64,000 nt of DNA from Flavobacteriaceae bacterium (GCA_018402385.1 JAGYJA010000003.1:124001-188000), one strand, 5' to 3'; positions 19,694 through 30,030 are shown, counted from the stretch's first letter. Numbers and translations are program-made. Notes: generated by a model not told the origin, from the letters alone.

Positions 19694-21028
19694 TTAGTAG
19701 TGGCACTTACCACATTCAAGCGCACCCATTTGTGCAGCTGTTAATTTTTCTACACCATACTTTTTGGAAAGTTCGGCGTGGATTTTTTCATAGTATTCAT
19801 TTCCTTTTAGGTCAACATCTGTGGTGCGGTGACAATCGATACACCAGCCCATTGTTAAGGGCGAATATTGATAAAGGATTTCCATCTCTTCAACGGGCCC
19901 ATGACAAGTTTGACAGTCAATCCCTGCAACATTTACGTGCTGGGCGTGATTGAAATAAGCTAAATCAGGTAGGTTGTGAATGCGTTCCCATTTTACAGGC
20001 TGTTCTTCACCGGTATAAACGCGCTCTTCCGGGTCCCAACCAACAGCTGCATAGAGTTTTTGAATCTCAGCGTCATAGAATTCTTTGGTATAACCTTCAG
20101 CTAAATCCACCTCACCATTGTATTCATAGATGTTTTCGTGACAACTCATACACACATTCAAAGAAGGAATTCCTGAATGTTTGCTTTTTCTGGCAGAAGA
20201 GTGACAATAATTACAATCTATCTGGTTATCACCTGAGTGTATTTTGTGTGAAAAGTGAATGGGTTGAATGGGCGCATAGCCTTGATCAACACCCACTTGC
20301 ATAAAGAAACCGTAAGCATAATAAGCACCGGCAAGCATTAAAAACACAACTGAAACAAGCACTAAAAATTGATTTTGTATAAAGGCCTTCCAAATGGGAG
20401 TGGTTTTTTCTTTGTCTGGATAGACCACATTATTTGCCTGGGCTATTTTTTTAAGGACGTTACTCACCATAAACAACATAATGACAAGCATCAACATCAC
20501 TACAATAAGCAAACCAAGTACTAAGGTGTTTGAGATTCCTCCTTCTGAACCTGAAGTTGTAGGTCCACCATCAGTGGTAGCGGCAACGGGCTCCGCTTTT
20601 GGTTGGCTGGTATAAGCCACTAAATCGTCAAGGTCTTTATCAGTTAGTTGCGGGAACGCCTGCATTACAGAACCATTGTACTCATTAAAAAGAGCAACTG
20701 CTATGGGGTCACCTGCTTGTACCAATGCCTGACTATTTCTAATCCAGCTGTACAACCATTCTTTCTCATATCTTTGAGCCATTCCTCTAAGAGCAGGCCC
20801 AATGGCCTTTCTATCCAGTTGGTGACAGGCAGCACAATTACTATTAAACAATTGTCTTCCGGCAGCGGGGTCCCCAGCAAGGTCAACAACTGTTTCTGTA
20901 GCCGGCTCTTCAGTTTCAACCGTTGCGTCTTCTTGAGCGCTAAGAGTGTTTGTGAAAATTAACAGCAAGGCTGTTAAAACAAAAGAAGAAAATTTAAACA
21001 ATAGATTTGGGTATTCCACCTTTTTCAT
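19694..21028 (-). CDS. actA: Alternative complex III subunit ActA, multihaem cytochrome c with an extra N-terminal monohaem domain
   Basis: A 444-residue exported cytochrome (signal peptide ends in LSAQ). Six CxxCH motifs are visible: CAACH in an N-terminal monohaem domain near residue 66, then CNYCH, CMSCH, CQTCH, CIDCH and a last CGKCH three residues from the C-terminus. A membrane helix (SNTLVLGLLIVVMLMLVIML) and a second one link the two parts. The classical ActA is pentahaem, so this is that module plus a fused cytochrome c that could carry electrons to CuA of the oxidase. It is first in the operon; the promoter lies about 180 bases upstream. Confidence 0.94.
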   Translation of the reverse strand: MKKVEYPNLLFKFSSFVLTALLLIFTNTLSAQEDATVETEEPATETVVDLAGDPAAGRQLFNSNCAACHQLDRKAIGPALRGMAQRYEKEWLYSWIRNSQALVQAGDPIAVALFNEYNGSVMQAFPQLTDKDLDDLVAYTSQPKAEPVAATTDGGPTTSGSEGGISNTLVLGLLIVVMLMLVIMLFMVSNVLKKIAQANNVVYPDKEKTTPIWKAFIQNQFLVLVSVVFLMLAGAYYAYGFFMQVGVDQGYAPIQPIHFSHKIHSGDNQIDCNYCHSSARKSKHSGIPSLNVCMSCHENIYEYNGEVDLAEGYTKEFYDAEIQKLYAAVGWDPEERVYTGEEQPVKWERIHNLPDLAYFNHAQHVNVAGIDCQTCHGPVEEMEILYQYSPLTMGWCIDCHRTTDVDLKGNEYYEKIHAELSKKYGVEKLTAAQMGALECGKCHY

Positions 21029-21207
21029 GTGTCTCTATTTATTATTTTTTTAACCAGATAAAACAAAAAATTGGGTAAATCAATCCTCTTGCTTTTACTG
21101 TAAGCTATTGATAATCTACATTCTGTTATCTTACAAAAAAAGGGATGGAATTTTCCTTAATGGCTCAAAAAAAAAGAGTTAAGTAATCCACCCTCAAAAT
21201 AACTGTA

Positions 21208-21215
21208 CAAAAGTA
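21208..21215 (-). promoter_or_regulatory. Candidate promoter -7 box of the act-cox operon
   Basis: Minus strand TACTTTTG matches TAnnTTTG and predicts a leader of about 175 bases before actA. The 320-base gap 21029-21349 otherwise holds only AT-rich DNA and the opposing SPOR promoter. Confidence 0.45.
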
Positions 21216-21291
21216 ACATTTTAAGTCCATTTTAAGAATTGAAAGTAAACGATAACTAATAATTTATATTAATTCTAAATAATAAATTGCT

Positions 21292-21321
21292 TTTGTTTTC
21301 AGTTATTATAATTTAGATTTG
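21292..21321 (+). promoter_or_regulatory. Promoter of the SPOR protein gene
   Basis: TTTG at 21292-21295 and TAGATTTG at 21314-21321 with an 18-base spacer, close to the flavobacterial consensus. The ATG follows 28 bases later. Confidence 0.6.
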
Positions 21322-21349
21322 TAATTCTATAAAAAAAGGAAGTTTCAAA

Positions 21350-21733
21350 ATGAATATTAAATTAATTTTTCCTGTCTTATTGCTTTTTTTCTTTGCTGGT
21401 TATACCTATTCTCAGCAGGGTAGCTTGCAAGTTAATCAAGATGAAAAAATAACGGAACTACTTCAAATCAAATCAAATTTATCGAAAGAAAATAAAATTT
21501 CTGATGGCTACACGATTCAATTATACTATGGAGAGCTAAAAGAAGCCAATAGTGTGATTAGAGATTACAACAGAAGTGTTTCCATCTGGTCTGCCACCAT
21601 TGAATATGAAACACCAAATTATAAAGTTTGGGTAGGCAATTACAGCACACGTCTTGAAGCAGACAGAGCTTTGCTTGAAATACAAAAAAACTTCCCTAAT
21701 GCTTTTGTGTTGAGGCCTGAACGGCGAAATTAA
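21350..21733 (+). CDS. Exported SPOR-domain protein
   Basis: A 127-residue protein with a signal peptide (ends near YTYSQQ) and a C-terminal SPOR-type domain: GYTIQLYYGELKEA, then YKVWVGNYSTRLEADRALLEI and FPNAFVL. SPOR domains bind denuded peptidoglycan glycan strands at division sites or along the wall, so it is a periplasmic wall-binding protein of unknown detailed role. It is monocistronic, divergent from the act operon. Confidence 0.85.
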   Translation: MNIKLIFPVLLLFFFAGYTYSQQGSLQVNQDEKITELLQIKSNLSKENKISDGYTIQLYYGELKEANSVIRDYNRSVSIWSATIEYETPNYKVWVGNYSTRLEADRALLEIQKNFPNAFVLRPERRN

Positions 21734-21736
21734 TAT

Positions 21737-21774
21737 TAAAATTCCAAGTACCAAATTCCAAGTACCAAATTCCA
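21737..21774. repeat. Short tandem repeat (14-base unit)
   Basis: The unit AATTCCAAGTACCA is present twice in full, followed by a partial AATTCCAA. It lies directly after the SPOR gene in non-coding DNA. Similar repeats are scattered in flavobacterial intergenic regions; no function is visible. Confidence 0.7.
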
Positions 21775-21807
21775 ATCCCGAAAGTAACTAGACTAAATTC
21801 TGTTAGG

Positions 21808-21828
21808 GCACTTCGACAAACTCAGTAA
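21808..21828. repeat. Dispersed-repeat fragment
   Basis: GCACTTCGACAAACTCAGTA resembles the flavobacterial dispersed repeat family with core CTTCGACAAGCTC; a closer copy lies at 30924-30955. It is probably non-functional repeat DNA between convergent genes. Confidence 0.4.
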
Positions 21829-21885
21829 AACGCTCCGCTGGTCTTATTTGTTAACATAACATACTAAATCGTGAACTTATAACTA

Positions 21886-24366
21886 TTAAATTTCAGTTCC
21901 TAAATTCATTTTTTGCAGACGCATACTTCCCACTCGGTTTTCTTGAGCGTCTTTTCTAAACAAAGGCTTCACGCGGTTGTAGTCCAAAAAATAGCTTACC
22001 CTTATAGAAAAACTATGCAATTGTGGCTGATCAAATAAATTTTCAAAATTCTCTGTAAAGTCAAGGCCTGATTGATCAAAAAAACTATCGATGGCATTTC
22101 TGTATAAAAATGTGAGTTGACTACCCGGTGCAAACCACCAGGAGTAACGCAAATCTATATTCCAGCTGTTGTATGAAGTATTGTGAACATTTTCATAAGA
22201 TGGATTTGAGGTGAGGTTTCCATTGTTTTCAAGCGTATAAAATTGGTGATAATCCACTTCAGAAAAATAATGTCTAAAGGAAAGGCTAGCTGCCATTTGA
22301 TTATTAAATATATATTGTGATTCCAAGGAGGTTATGATTGTATTGCGATCTCTTTGACCAAATAATATGTCATCCCCAAGTCTATTCACAAACCCCTGCT
22401 CGTTTGAAGAGTAATTTACCCTGGCACTGGCATTTGCCTTCCATTTGTCTGAAAAACGGAATCTGGGTGAAACGCCAAAACTTTTGATGTTTCTGTTTTT
22501 TTCATCAAAGGAGACCATTTCAAGATCCACATCAAGCGCAAATCTTTTTCTGTAATCTGTTGATATCCATACCCAGGGATTGTAAAAGGCAGGTTTTTTC
22601 ACATACCTCCCTTCTGTACGGGGTTCATAAATATCATTGGTTCCAAAAGGAGTGGTTTCAAAACCCCCTCCAAAAGCAAGAAACTCTTTTGTTGTAAAAT
22701 TTGAATTGAAGTTAAAGTTATAGCTATTATACAAATCAGGATGCAGTCTTCTGTTGAAATTTAAATTAAAGTTAAGGTATATATTATTGAATGCTCCTTT
22801 TGGCTGCAATAATCTGTACCCATAATATCCATAATAACTGATGAAATTTGTATTTGTTGAAAATCCAAGGTCGTTGATATCATAGTCTTTTGTTCTAAAA
22901 TTTACAGAAGCGGTGTAGCGGTGCATACCACTTATGTTTGAAACTTGTGCCCGGCCTGCGTTGCCAAATTTTGTACTATCGGTCAAAACCCAACTACTTT
23001 TTAAGTAAGAATAATACCTAAGCGTATTCTTTTTATTTGTAAGATCAAACAATAGAGCTGTGGCATTGGCATCTCTAAAATCACCTTCCCTTATTACATT
23101 GGTATTTACAAGTGTTACGGAATTGTTTTCACCAAATCGCTGGTCCAAAACCAGCACATTATAGTTTGCCAGAGGCTCTACAATTTCTTTACGGGTTTGT
23201 TCGGTTTCAGTATTTTCTATAGTTGCATAGGTGTTTTTTGTAACAGCATTAAAAACTCCCACACCCAAACCTTTTGAAGTTCGCCCTGAGATTTTTGCAG
23301 CATTGATCAAGTCAATTCTAGATGGGTAACTTTTGATTTCTTCATTTTCATCCAGCACTGGAAATCGGGATGGAGTCCCTCCCACTCTTCGGGAGTAGAA
23401 CAATCCTCCTTTTGAAAAGAGTTCTGTCCCTTCATTAAAAAAAGGTCTTTGCTCTGCAAATTGCACTTCAAAAGCAGAAAGATTTAAAACGGCTTCATCA
23501 AATTTTGTTTGACCAAAATCCGGAACGAGAACCATATCCAGTGTAAATGCATCATTGATGCCATATTTAAGATCCATCCCACCATTTAAAACTGTTTCTG
23601 ATGCACCATCAAAATTGTTGACATAAGTAGAAAGATAAGGTTGTAACGAAAGCCTAAGTGGGGTTTTGATGTTTTGAATTCCATAAATTTCGCCATCATA
23701 AATGGAAAAGCTTCCTTTTGTATTGTCAATAGGACTCCAGCTATATCTGGTGCGTTCTCTTCTAAATTCCCTTTCCATATTCAAACCCCAAACCTGCACA
23801 TCTTTTTCGGGAAACCGCAGTTCTGAATAAGGAATAAAGACTTCTGCTACCCAGCCATCTTCGTGTATTTTTGCTGCACTGTACCAAACCGCATTCCAAG
23901 AATTATCCTCGCCCTCATTGGTCATTTTTGCATCATATTGAACTCCGGAAGCAGTGACAATAAATTGGAGGCTTTGTTGGCGATCATTGTAGCCATTAAG
24001 AAGAATAAAGAAAAAATCCTGATTTCCAATCTGGTCGCGTTCCACTAATTCCCTTGGGATTAAATCAGGATTGGGGTCAACCATTTTTGCTCCAAAATAA
24101 ATACCTAAATCATCATAAATAATTTTTACTTCGGTTCTAAGGCTGTCTGGTATGGGTTTGCCATTAACAGGTTGTCTTTCCACAAAATCTGTGGCTATAG
24201 CAGCATGTTCCCAAGCCTCATCGTCAAGAATACCATCTATATGAGGCGCTTTAGAAATTTTAGTGATTGTAATCTGTTTTCTTTGAAGTGTATCAAGTGA
24301 TTGTGTATAGCTATTAAATGAGAAAAAACAGCTCATTAGAAAGGTTAGGGTCACATATTTACTCAT
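21886..24366 (-). CDS. DUF5916 outer-membrane protein with N-terminal CBM9-like domain
   Basis: An 826-residue exported protein (signal peptide MSKYVTLTFLMSCFFSFN). Residues about 30-240 form a carbohydrate-binding family 9-like sandwich with the hallmark APHIDGILDDEAWEHA. The rest is the DUF5916 region, rich in alternating aromatic beta-strands and ending in a hydrophobic strand pattern typical of an outer-membrane barrel (VSYFLDYNR). Members are often found near hydrolases or TonB receptors, and a role in uptake or display is only inferred. It is transcribed alone, divergently from aquaporin. Confidence 0.85.
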   Translation of the reverse strand: MSKYVTLTFLMSCFFSFNSYTQSLDTLQRKQITITKISKAPHIDGILDDEAWEHAAIATDFVERQPVNGKPIPDSLRTEVKIIYDDLGIYFGAKMVDPNPDLIPRELVERDQIGNQDFFFILLNGYNDRQQSLQFIVTASGVQYDAKMTNEGEDNSWNAVWYSAAKIHEDGWVAEVFIPYSELRFPEKDVQVWGLNMEREFRRERTRYSWSPIDNTKGSFSIYDGEIYGIQNIKTPLRLSLQPYLSTYVNNFDGASETVLNGGMDLKYGINDAFTLDMVLVPDFGQTKFDEAVLNLSAFEVQFAEQRPFFNEGTELFSKGGLFYSRRVGGTPSRFPVLDENEEIKSYPSRIDLINAAKISGRTSKGLGVGVFNAVTKNTYATIENTETEQTRKEIVEPLANYNVLVLDQRFGENNSVTLVNTNVIREGDFRDANATALLFDLTNKKNTLRYYSYLKSSWVLTDSTKFGNAGRAQVSNISGMHRYTASVNFRTKDYDINDLGFSTNTNFISYYGYYGYRLLQPKGAFNNIYLNFNLNFNRRLHPDLYNSYNFNFNSNFTTKEFLAFGGGFETTPFGTNDIYEPRTEGRYVKKPAFYNPWVWISTDYRKRFALDVDLEMVSFDEKNRNIKSFGVSPRFRFSDKWKANASARVNYSSNEQGFVNRLGDDILFGQRDRNTIITSLESQYIFNNQMAASLSFRHYFSEVDYHQFYTLENNGNLTSNPSYENVHNTSYNSWNIDLRYSWWFAPGSQLTFLYRNAIDSFFDQSGLDFTENFENLFDQPQLHSFSIRVSYFLDYNRVKPLFRKDAQENRVGSMRLQKMNLGTEI

Positions 24367-24572
24367 GGAAACAATTTATAAATAGACACGAATAAAACTA
24401 ATGTGTTACACTATTATTGTTAATTTTTAAGGGCTTTGGGCAATTTTTTAACAAAGTAAATAACGGACTATTTGTGACGTTATAAGCATTTAAGTTTCTA
24501 ATTGAATAATTGATATTATTATTTAAAATATTTTATTAAATTTATTTTAATAACTAACTAACATTCAAATTT

Positions 24573-25280
24573 ATGGAAACAAAAATTTCAACAAAGTTTA
24601 TTGTGGAATTGGTGGGAACGTTCTCATTGGTTCTTTTTGGTTGTGGTGCAGCAGCCGTTTCGGGAGTTGATACAATTGCCGGTTTATCAGGCTTGGGCCT
24701 TTTAGGTATTTCATTTGCGTTTGGTCTTGCTGTGGTGGTGATGGCTTATGCCATTGGAGGCATCTCCGGTTGTCACATCAATCCTGCCATCACCATTTCA
24801 ATGCTCGTGGCCGGAAAAATTGATTTGAAAGATGCACTGGCTTATGTGATTGCTCAACTAATAGGCGCTGCATTGGCAGCTTTTGTGTTGATGCAAATTT
24901 TAAGCGGTCAAGCCGGTTTTGAGATGGGTGAGTATGCTTTGGGCTCCAATGGATGGGGTGAAAATTATCAAAACAACTTTAATGTAACTGCTGCTTTTAT
25001 TGCTGAGGCGGTGTTGACCTTTCTGTTTTTGTTTGTCATTTTTGCGACCACATCAAAATGGGGTAACAGCACTATGGCAGGATTAGCAATTGGTTTAACA
25101 CTGGTACTCATTCACCTTGTGGCTATACCCATCACGGGAACTTCTGTAAACCCGGCTCGTAGTTTTGGTCCAGCCCTATTTGCCGGTGGCGCTGCACTTT
25201 CACAACTTTGGTTGTTTATCGTAGCTCCGCTTGTGGGCGGTATAGTGGCTGCTTTGTTTTGGAAGGTGGTTGAGAAATAA
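24573..25280 (+). CDS. aqpZ: Aquaporin Z family water channel
   Basis: A 235-residue MIP-family channel with six membrane helices. The two NPA boxes are CHINPAI (about residue 70) and TSVNPARSFGPA (about 192). Features of water-selective channels are present: His in the helix 5 region (TLVLIHLVAIPITG), the Arg after the second NPA, and no Asp after it as glycerol channels have. It is monocistronic. Confidence 0.94.
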   Translation: METKISTKFIVELVGTFSLVLFGCGAAAVSGVDTIAGLSGLGLLGISFAFGLAVVVMAYAIGGISGCHINPAITISMLVAGKIDLKDALAYVIAQLIGAALAAFVLMQILSGQAGFEMGEYALGSNGWGENYQNNFNVTAAFIAEAVLTFLFLFVIFATTSKWGNSTMAGLAIGLTLVLIHLVAIPITGTSVNPARSFGPALFAGGAALSQLWLFIVAPLVGGIVAALFWKVVEK

Positions 25281-25307
25281 AGATATTAAACGTCCTGATA
25301 ACATAAA

Positions 25308-25346
25308 AACTGCCGACTCATCAAATAAGATCGGCAGTTGTATTTT
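25308..25346. terminator. Bidirectional terminator between aqpZ and infB
   Basis: Stem AACTGCCGA/TCGGCAGTT with a 14-base loop. A TATTTTT tract follows on the plus strand and TTTTATG on the minus side. It sits between two convergent genes. Confidence 0.75.
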
Positions 25347-25364
25347 TAGAAAGTAAAATTACTT

Positions 25365-28109
25365 CTAGTTTTTCTTAAGCTTCTTTTTCACTTCCACTTC
25401 CTGGAATCCTTCAATGATATCTCCTTCAACCAGGTCGTTGTAGTTGTTGATTTGGATACCACAATCATAGCCTTTTGCTACTTCCTTGACATCGTCTTTA
25501 AATCGTTTTAAGGAGGCGAGGGTACCTGTGTGAATCACAACACCTTCACGAATGAGTCGGATTCCGGTGTTTCTGATAATCTTTCCGCTGGTGACCATAC
25601 ATCCTGCGATGGTTCCAATTTTTGAAATTTTGAAAGTTTCTCTTACTTCTGCGGTTCCGGTGATTTCTTCTTTCATTTCCGGCGAAAGCATGCCTTCCAT
25701 TGCATCTTTCAAGTCATTGATCGCATCATAGATAATGGAGTACAATCTGATATCAATTTCTTCTTTGTCTGCTATTTGTCTTGCATTACCCATTGGTCTT
25801 ACGTTAAAACCAATGATGACTGCATCTGAGGCTGAAGCAAGAAGTACATCACTTTCTGTGATGGGACCCACAGCCCTGTGAATGATGTTGATTTGAATTT
25901 CTTCTGTGGACAATTTCTGGAAAGAGTCTGTCAATGCTTCAACCGAGCCATCAACATCTGCCTTGAGGATAATGTTCAATTCTTTGAAATCACCTAAAGC
26001 AATACGTCTTCCAATTTCGTCAAGTGTGATGTGACGTTGTGTTCTTACAGATTGTTCTCTTTGCAGTTGTGTGCGTTTTGTTGCAATTGCTTTGGCTTCT
26101 CTTTCATCTTCATATACCGCAAATTTATCACCTGCTTGAGGGGCGCCGTCGAGTCCAAGGATGGAAACGGGGGTTGCAGGGCCGGCTACTTTAATGTTGT
26201 GACCGCGCTCATCGTGCATCGCTTTTACTTTACCACTGTGTTGTCCTGCCAAAACATAATCACCCACTTTCAAGCTTCCTGTTTGAACAAGTATAGTAGA
26301 TACATAACCTCTTCCTTTATCTAAAAAGGCTTCAACAACGGTTCCAACTGCTTGCTTGTTTGGATTTGCTTTGAGTTCGAGTAATTCGGCTTCAAGTAGT
26401 ACTTTTTCTAGGAGTTCATTCACACCCAATCCTGTTTTTGCAGAGATGTCGTGTGATTGAATTTTTCCTCCCCAATCTTCAACAAGCAGGTTCATACCTG
26501 CAAGTTTTTCCTTGATTTTTTCCGGGTTGGCTTCCGGTCTGTCAATTTTATTGATGGCAAACACGATGGGCACTCCTGCTGCTTGAGCATGTGAAATGGC
26601 CTCTTTGGTTTGTGGCATCACATCATCATCTGCGGCAATTACAATGATGGCAAGGTCAGTCACTTTTGCTCCCCTTGCACGCATCGCGGTAAACGCCTCG
26701 TGACCGGGAGTATCCAGGAAGGTTATTTTTTGACCGTTTTCTAGTTGTACCGCATAGGCACCAATGTGCTGTGTGATTCCTCCTGATTCACCTGCAATCA
26801 CATTTTCTTGTCGAATGTGATCAAGAAGCGAGGTTTTACCGTGGTCAACGTGACCCATAACTGTTACGATGGGTGCTCTTGGTTCCAGGTTTTCAGGGTT
26901 TTCTTCTTCAATTTGTACGGTTTCTTCAGAGTCTGCTGTGACAAATTTTATTTCAAAACCAAATTCGTCTGCAACAATAGAAAGCGTTTCTGCATCGAGG
27001 CGTTGGTTCATTGTTACCATTAAGCCTAATGACATACAAGCGGAGATCACATTAGTAACGGGCACATTCATAAGCGTTGCCAGTTCACTTACGGTTACAA
27101 ATTCAGTAACCTGAAGAATTTTGCTTTGTGAGTCTTGTTGGGCTTGCTCGTCTTCGGTTTTTTGACGGTGGGTATCTCGTTTGTCTCTTCTGTATTTTGC
27201 TCCTTTTCCTTTTGAAGATTTTCCTTGCAATTTTTCAAGGGTTTCCTTGATTTGCTTTTGTACATCTTCTTCGCTGGGTTCTTCTTTGTGTGTAACCTGA
27301 CGACCTCTTCCTTTATTGGCTCGACTTCTATCTGCCGGTGTGCTTTGTGAGGGAGTTCCTTTTCCGGGCTCTTTGCTGATTCTTTTTCGCTTTCCTTTAT
27401 TGTCTTTTGAAGCAGCTCCAGAAGTGCTTGAAGGCTTTGGTTTTTCGGGCTTCTTTTTCGCTTTCTTGAATTGCTCTAAGTCAATGGTTTTCCCCGTGAA
27501 ATTGGGTCCTTCGAGCTTTGTATATTTTGTTTCAGTTAAAGCGGACTCTTCTTTTTCAGGTTGTGCTTCTTTTACCGGTTCTGAAGCTTTTGAAGTTTCT
27601 TTTTTAGGTTCTTCTTTTTTGGGTTCAGTTTTTGGCGCTTCTTTTTCTTTTGGTGGAGCCTCGTCTTTGGGTTTTTCGACTTGTGGTTTTTCTTCAACCT
27701 TAGGCTCTTCTTCTTTTTTGGGTTCTTCTTTTTTGGGTTCTTCCTTTTTTGGATTGAGGTCAATTTTACCTACAGTTTTTGGACCCTCGAGTTTTGATTG
27801 TGCTTTAATGACATCTTTCTCTCTGGCTTCTGTAGCTTTTTGCTTTTCTTCATGTTCCTTTTCTCTTGCAATTCTAAGCTCTTCTTTTTCTTTTCTCTTT
27901 TCCTCTCCCACTTCTTTTGAGGCTACCTTTTTTGATTTATCTGTTTGAAATTCATCAAATAATATTTGATAAACTTCTTCAGATATCTTTGTGGTAGGAC
28001 GTGCTTCAATCTCGTGACCTTTGGTTTTTAAAAATTCCATAGCACGATCCAGCGAGATGTTGAATTCGCGTAATACCTTGTTTAACCTCATTGTGTTTAC
28101 TTCACCCAT
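25365..28109 (-). CDS. infB: Translation initiation factor IF-2
   Basis: IF-2 is the GTPase that positions initiator tRNA on the 30S subunit and promotes subunit joining. It has 914 residues. N-terminal IF2_N domain ([20 protein letters not shown]), a long Lys/Glu/Pro-rich linker (residues about 60-320), a second IF2_N copy ([16 protein letters not shown]), then the G domain: [12 protein letters not shown] near residue 418, [13 protein letters not shown]1 and C2 domains follow ([17 protein letters not shown]). It is last in rimP-nusA-infB. Confidence 0.97.
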   Translation of the reverse strand: MGEVNTMRLNKVLREFNISLDRAMEFLKTKGHEIEARPTTKISEEVYQILFDEFQTDKSKKVASKEVGEEKRKEKEELRIAREKEHEEKQKATEAREKDVIKAQSKLEGPKTVGKIDLNPKKEEPKKEEPKKEEEPKVEEKPQVEKPKDEAPPKEKEAPKTEPKKEEPKKETSKASEPVKEAQPEKEESALTETKYTKLEGPNFTGKTIDLEQFKKAKKKPEKPKPSSTSGAASKDNKGKRKRISKEPGKGTPSQSTPADRSRANKGRGRQVTHKEEPSEEDVQKQIKETLEKLQGKSSKGKGAKYRRDKRDTHRQKTEDEQAQQDSQSKILQVTEFVTVSELATLMNVPVTNVISACMSLGLMVTMNQRLDAETLSIVADEFGFEIKFVTADSEETVQIEEENPENLEPRAPIVTVMGHVDHGKTSLLDHIRQENVIAGESGGITQHIGAYAVQLENGQKITFLDTPGHEAFTAMRARGAKVTDLAIIVIAADDDVMPQTKEAISHAQAAGVPIVFAINKIDRPEANPEKIKEKLAGMNLLVEDWGGKIQSHDISAKTGLGVNELLEKVLLEAELLELKANPNKQAVGTVVEAFLDKGRGYVSTILVQTGSLKVGDYVLAGQHSGKVKAMHDERGHNIKVAGPATPVSILGLDGAPQAGDKFAVYEDEREAKAIATKRTQLQREQSVRTQRHITLDEIGRRIALGDFKELNIILKADVDGSVEALTDSFQKLSTEEIQINIIHRAVGPITESDVLLASASDAVIIGFNVRPMGNARQIADKEEIDIRLYSIIYDAINDLKDAMEGMLSPEMKEEITGTAEVRETFKISKIGTIAGCMVTSGKIIRNTGIRLIREGVVIHTGTLASLKRFKDDVKEVAKGYDCGIQINNYNDLVEGDIIEGFQEVEVKKKLKKN
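27595..27760. repeat. Low-complexity repeat in the IF-2 linker
   Basis: Degenerate 15-base units encoding the pattern PKKEE are repeated through the linker. The clearest stretch is 27712-27750 with three near-identical copies. It codes for a charged flexible tether and probably varies in length between strains. Confidence 0.75.
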
Positions 28110-28156
28110 AAAGTATGTTACTTTTTTATTAAGTGCAACTAATTGAAAGTTGCTAT

Positions 28157-29392
28157 TTATTCAAATTCTTCTTTTAAAATGTTGATGACTTCTCTAATCG
28201 TTTCTTCTTCAAGATCGGTGCGTTTGACTAAGTCATCTATATCGTGTTCTAAGATTTGTTTGGCAGTATCGAGTCCAATTCTTGAAAATTCTTCGATAAT
28301 CCAGCTTTCGATTTCATCAGAAAACTCGCTTAATTCTACATCTTCTTCTTGCTCAACTCCTTCTCTGATAACATCAATTTCATACCCGGTTAATTGTCCG
28401 GCAAGTCTGATGTTATGTCCTCCACGACCAATGGCCTTAGAAACCTCCTCCAGTTTGAGTGTGACTTCTGCATGCTTGGTTTCATCATTGATTGAGATAG
28501 AGGTAATCTTAGCGGGACTTAACGCACGAGAAATATACAAATTTGTATTTGATGTATAGTTAATTACATCAATATTTTCATTACCCAGTTCTCTGACAAT
28601 TCCGTGAATTCTTGATCCTTTCATACCCACACAAGCTCCAACCGGATCTATTCTATCATCATAAGAATCAACAGCTACTTTTGCTTTTTCACCGGGGATT
28701 CTCACCACATTTTTCACAGTAATTAACCCATCAAATACTTCAGGGATTTCTTGTTCAAAAAGTTTTTCAAGAAACTTGTTACTTGTTCTTGACATCAATA
28801 TGGTGGGTTTGTTTCCTTTTAATTCAACACTTTCAATAATTCCTCTCACATTGTCTCCTTTTCTAAAAAAGTCTGATGGAATTTGTTTTTCTTTTGGAAG
28901 GATGATTTCATTTCCTTCATCGTCGAGCAGAATAACAGCCCTGTGTCTTATGTGGTGTACTTCTGCTGTGTATAGTTCACCTTCAAGGTCTTTGAAGTGT
29001 TTGTATATGTTTGTATTGTCGTGCTCGTGAATTTTAGAGATTAAGTTTTGGCGCAATGCTAAAATAGCTCTTCTTCCAAGGTCTATTAATTTGACTTCTT
29101 CAGGCACATCCTCACCCACTTCAAAATCGGGTTCAATTTTTTGGGCATCGCTAAGCGAAATTTCTTGGTTAGGATCTTCTACTTCTCCATCAGGAACAAC
29201 CACTCTGTTTCTCCAAATTTCTAAATCTCCTTTATCAGGATTGATAATGATGTCAAAATTGTCATCATCTCCATATTTCTTTTTCAATGTTGAACGAAAC
29301 ACATCTTCCAAAATCGCCATTAAGGTAACTCTGTCTATAAACTTATCATCTTTAAATTCTGAAAAAGATTCAATTAATGCGATATTTTCCAT
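28157..29392 (-). CDS. nusA: Transcription termination/antitermination factor NusA
   Basis: NusA binds RNA polymerase and nascent RNA and modulates pausing, termination and antitermination. It has 411 residues: N-terminal polymerase-binding domain ([10 protein letters not shown]), S1 domain ([17 protein letters not shown]), KH1 ([19 protein letters not shown]) and KH2 ([22 protein letters not shown]). A short acidic C-terminal region with one helix-hairpin-helix repeat follows. It is the middle gene of rimP-nusA-infB, 13 bases after rimP. Confidence 0.97.
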   Translation of the reverse strand: MENIALIESFSEFKDDKFIDRVTLMAILEDVFRSTLKKKYGDDDNFDIIINPDKGDLEIWRNRVVVPDGEVEDPNQEISLSDAQKIEPDFEVGEDVPEEVKLIDLGRRAILALRQNLISKIHEHDNTNIYKHFKDLEGELYTAEVHHIRHRAVILLDDEGNEIILPKEKQIPSDFFRKGDNVRGIIESVELKGNKPTILMSRTSNKFLEKLFEQEIPEVFDGLITVKNVVRIPGEKAKVAVDSYDDRIDPVGACVGMKGSRIHGIVRELGNENIDVINYTSNTNLYISRALSPAKITSISINDETKHAEVTLKLEEVSKAIGRGGHNIRLAGQLTGYEIDVIREGVEQEEDVELSEFSDEIESWIIEEFSRIGLDTAKQILEHDIDDLVKRTDLEEETIREVINILKEEFE

Positions 29393-29405
29393 ATCTGATC
29401 TGTAC

Positions 29406-29873
29406 TTAGTTAAATATTATTTTTACTTTACATTCTTTGATATCCTCAAATGAAATAACGGCCGACTTATCAACAGTTACTTTTCCTTTTCCAACCGGTT
29501 TGGGCTCTCGGGATTTCCACTTTATTTCTATATGAGATTTTGAAATATCTGTCAGTGTTCCTTCAAGAGATGTACCGTCATTTGTTTTGATTTCAAGGAT
29601 TCTTCCAATATGTTTTTTGAACTGTCTTTTTTTGATTAAGGGTGAAGAAGCTCCTGAAGAGGCCACTTCAAGCGAAAAATCAAATTCTTCTCTGTCAATA
29701 TTGTGTTCAATAGCCCTGCTCACAGTGATGCAATCATTCACTGCAACTCCATCGTCTCCATCAATAATTATTTTGATATTGTTATTTGCGTCGATTTGAA
29801 AATCGATAAGGAACAAATTTGGATTGGTATCCAGTGCATCTTCCAGCAATTGCAGCACTTTTTCTTTCAACAT
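29406..29873 (-). CDS. rimP: Ribosome maturation factor RimP
   Basis: RimP assists 30S ribosomal subunit assembly. It has 155 residues with the family landmarks DGDDGVAVNDCITVSRAIE and FSLEVASSGASSPL, and the C-terminal SH3-like domain (IEIKWKSREP). It is first gene of the rimP-nusA-infB operon. Its leader contains a terminator-like hairpin ending a few bases before the ATG. Confidence 0.95.
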   Translation of the reverse strand: MLKEKVLQLLEDALDTNPNLFLIDFQIDANNNIKIIIDGDDGVAVNDCITVSRAIEHNIDREEFDFSLEVASSGASSPLIKKRQFKKHIGRILEIKTNDGTSLEGTLTDISKSHIEIKWKSREPKPVGKGKVTVDKSAVISFEDIKECKVKIIFN

Positions 29874-29881
29874 TTTATTCT

Positions 29882-29909
29882 ATAAAAAGAGGGGACTTTT
29901 TGTCCCCTC
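29882..29909 (-). promoter_or_regulatory. Terminator-like hairpin in the rimP leader (candidate attenuator)
   Basis: On the minus strand the stem GAGGGGAC/GTCCCCTC (29889-29909) is followed by five T (29883-29888), which is the shape of an intrinsic terminator. It lies inside the short leader between the rimP promoter box (29936-29943) and the rimP ATG. No minus-strand gene lies upstream that it could end. Confidence 0.65.
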
Positions 29910-29935
29910 ATCTAACACCCTGTTTTTCAATGGCG

Positions 29936-29943
29936 CAAATATA
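29936..29943 (-). promoter_or_regulatory. Promoter -7 box of rimP-nusA-infB
   Basis: Minus strand TATATTTG is a perfect TAnnTTTG. It predicts transcription start near 29929 and a leader of about 55 bases. Confidence 0.6.
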
Positions 29944-30030
29944 AGAATTAATTCTCATTAAAAAAAAGAGATGTAAGTTGATTTTTTTTTGTAATTTAAC
30001 TTGAAAATAAACACTTCAAACTTTAATTCG

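Noticed and set aside
27595..27760. CRISPR-like array
   Set aside because: The repeats are contiguous 15-base units coding for PKKEE in IF-2 and have no spacers.
27316..27948. 210-residue plus-strand ORF opposite infB
   Set aside because: Ser/Phe/Gly-rich antisense of the Lys/Glu/Pro linker of IF-2; composition explained entirely by the opposite strand.
30001..30030. N-terminal extension of the universal stress protein from TTG 30001
   Set aside because: The Usp domain starts at the ATG at 30031 and the ten extra residues have no domain match.
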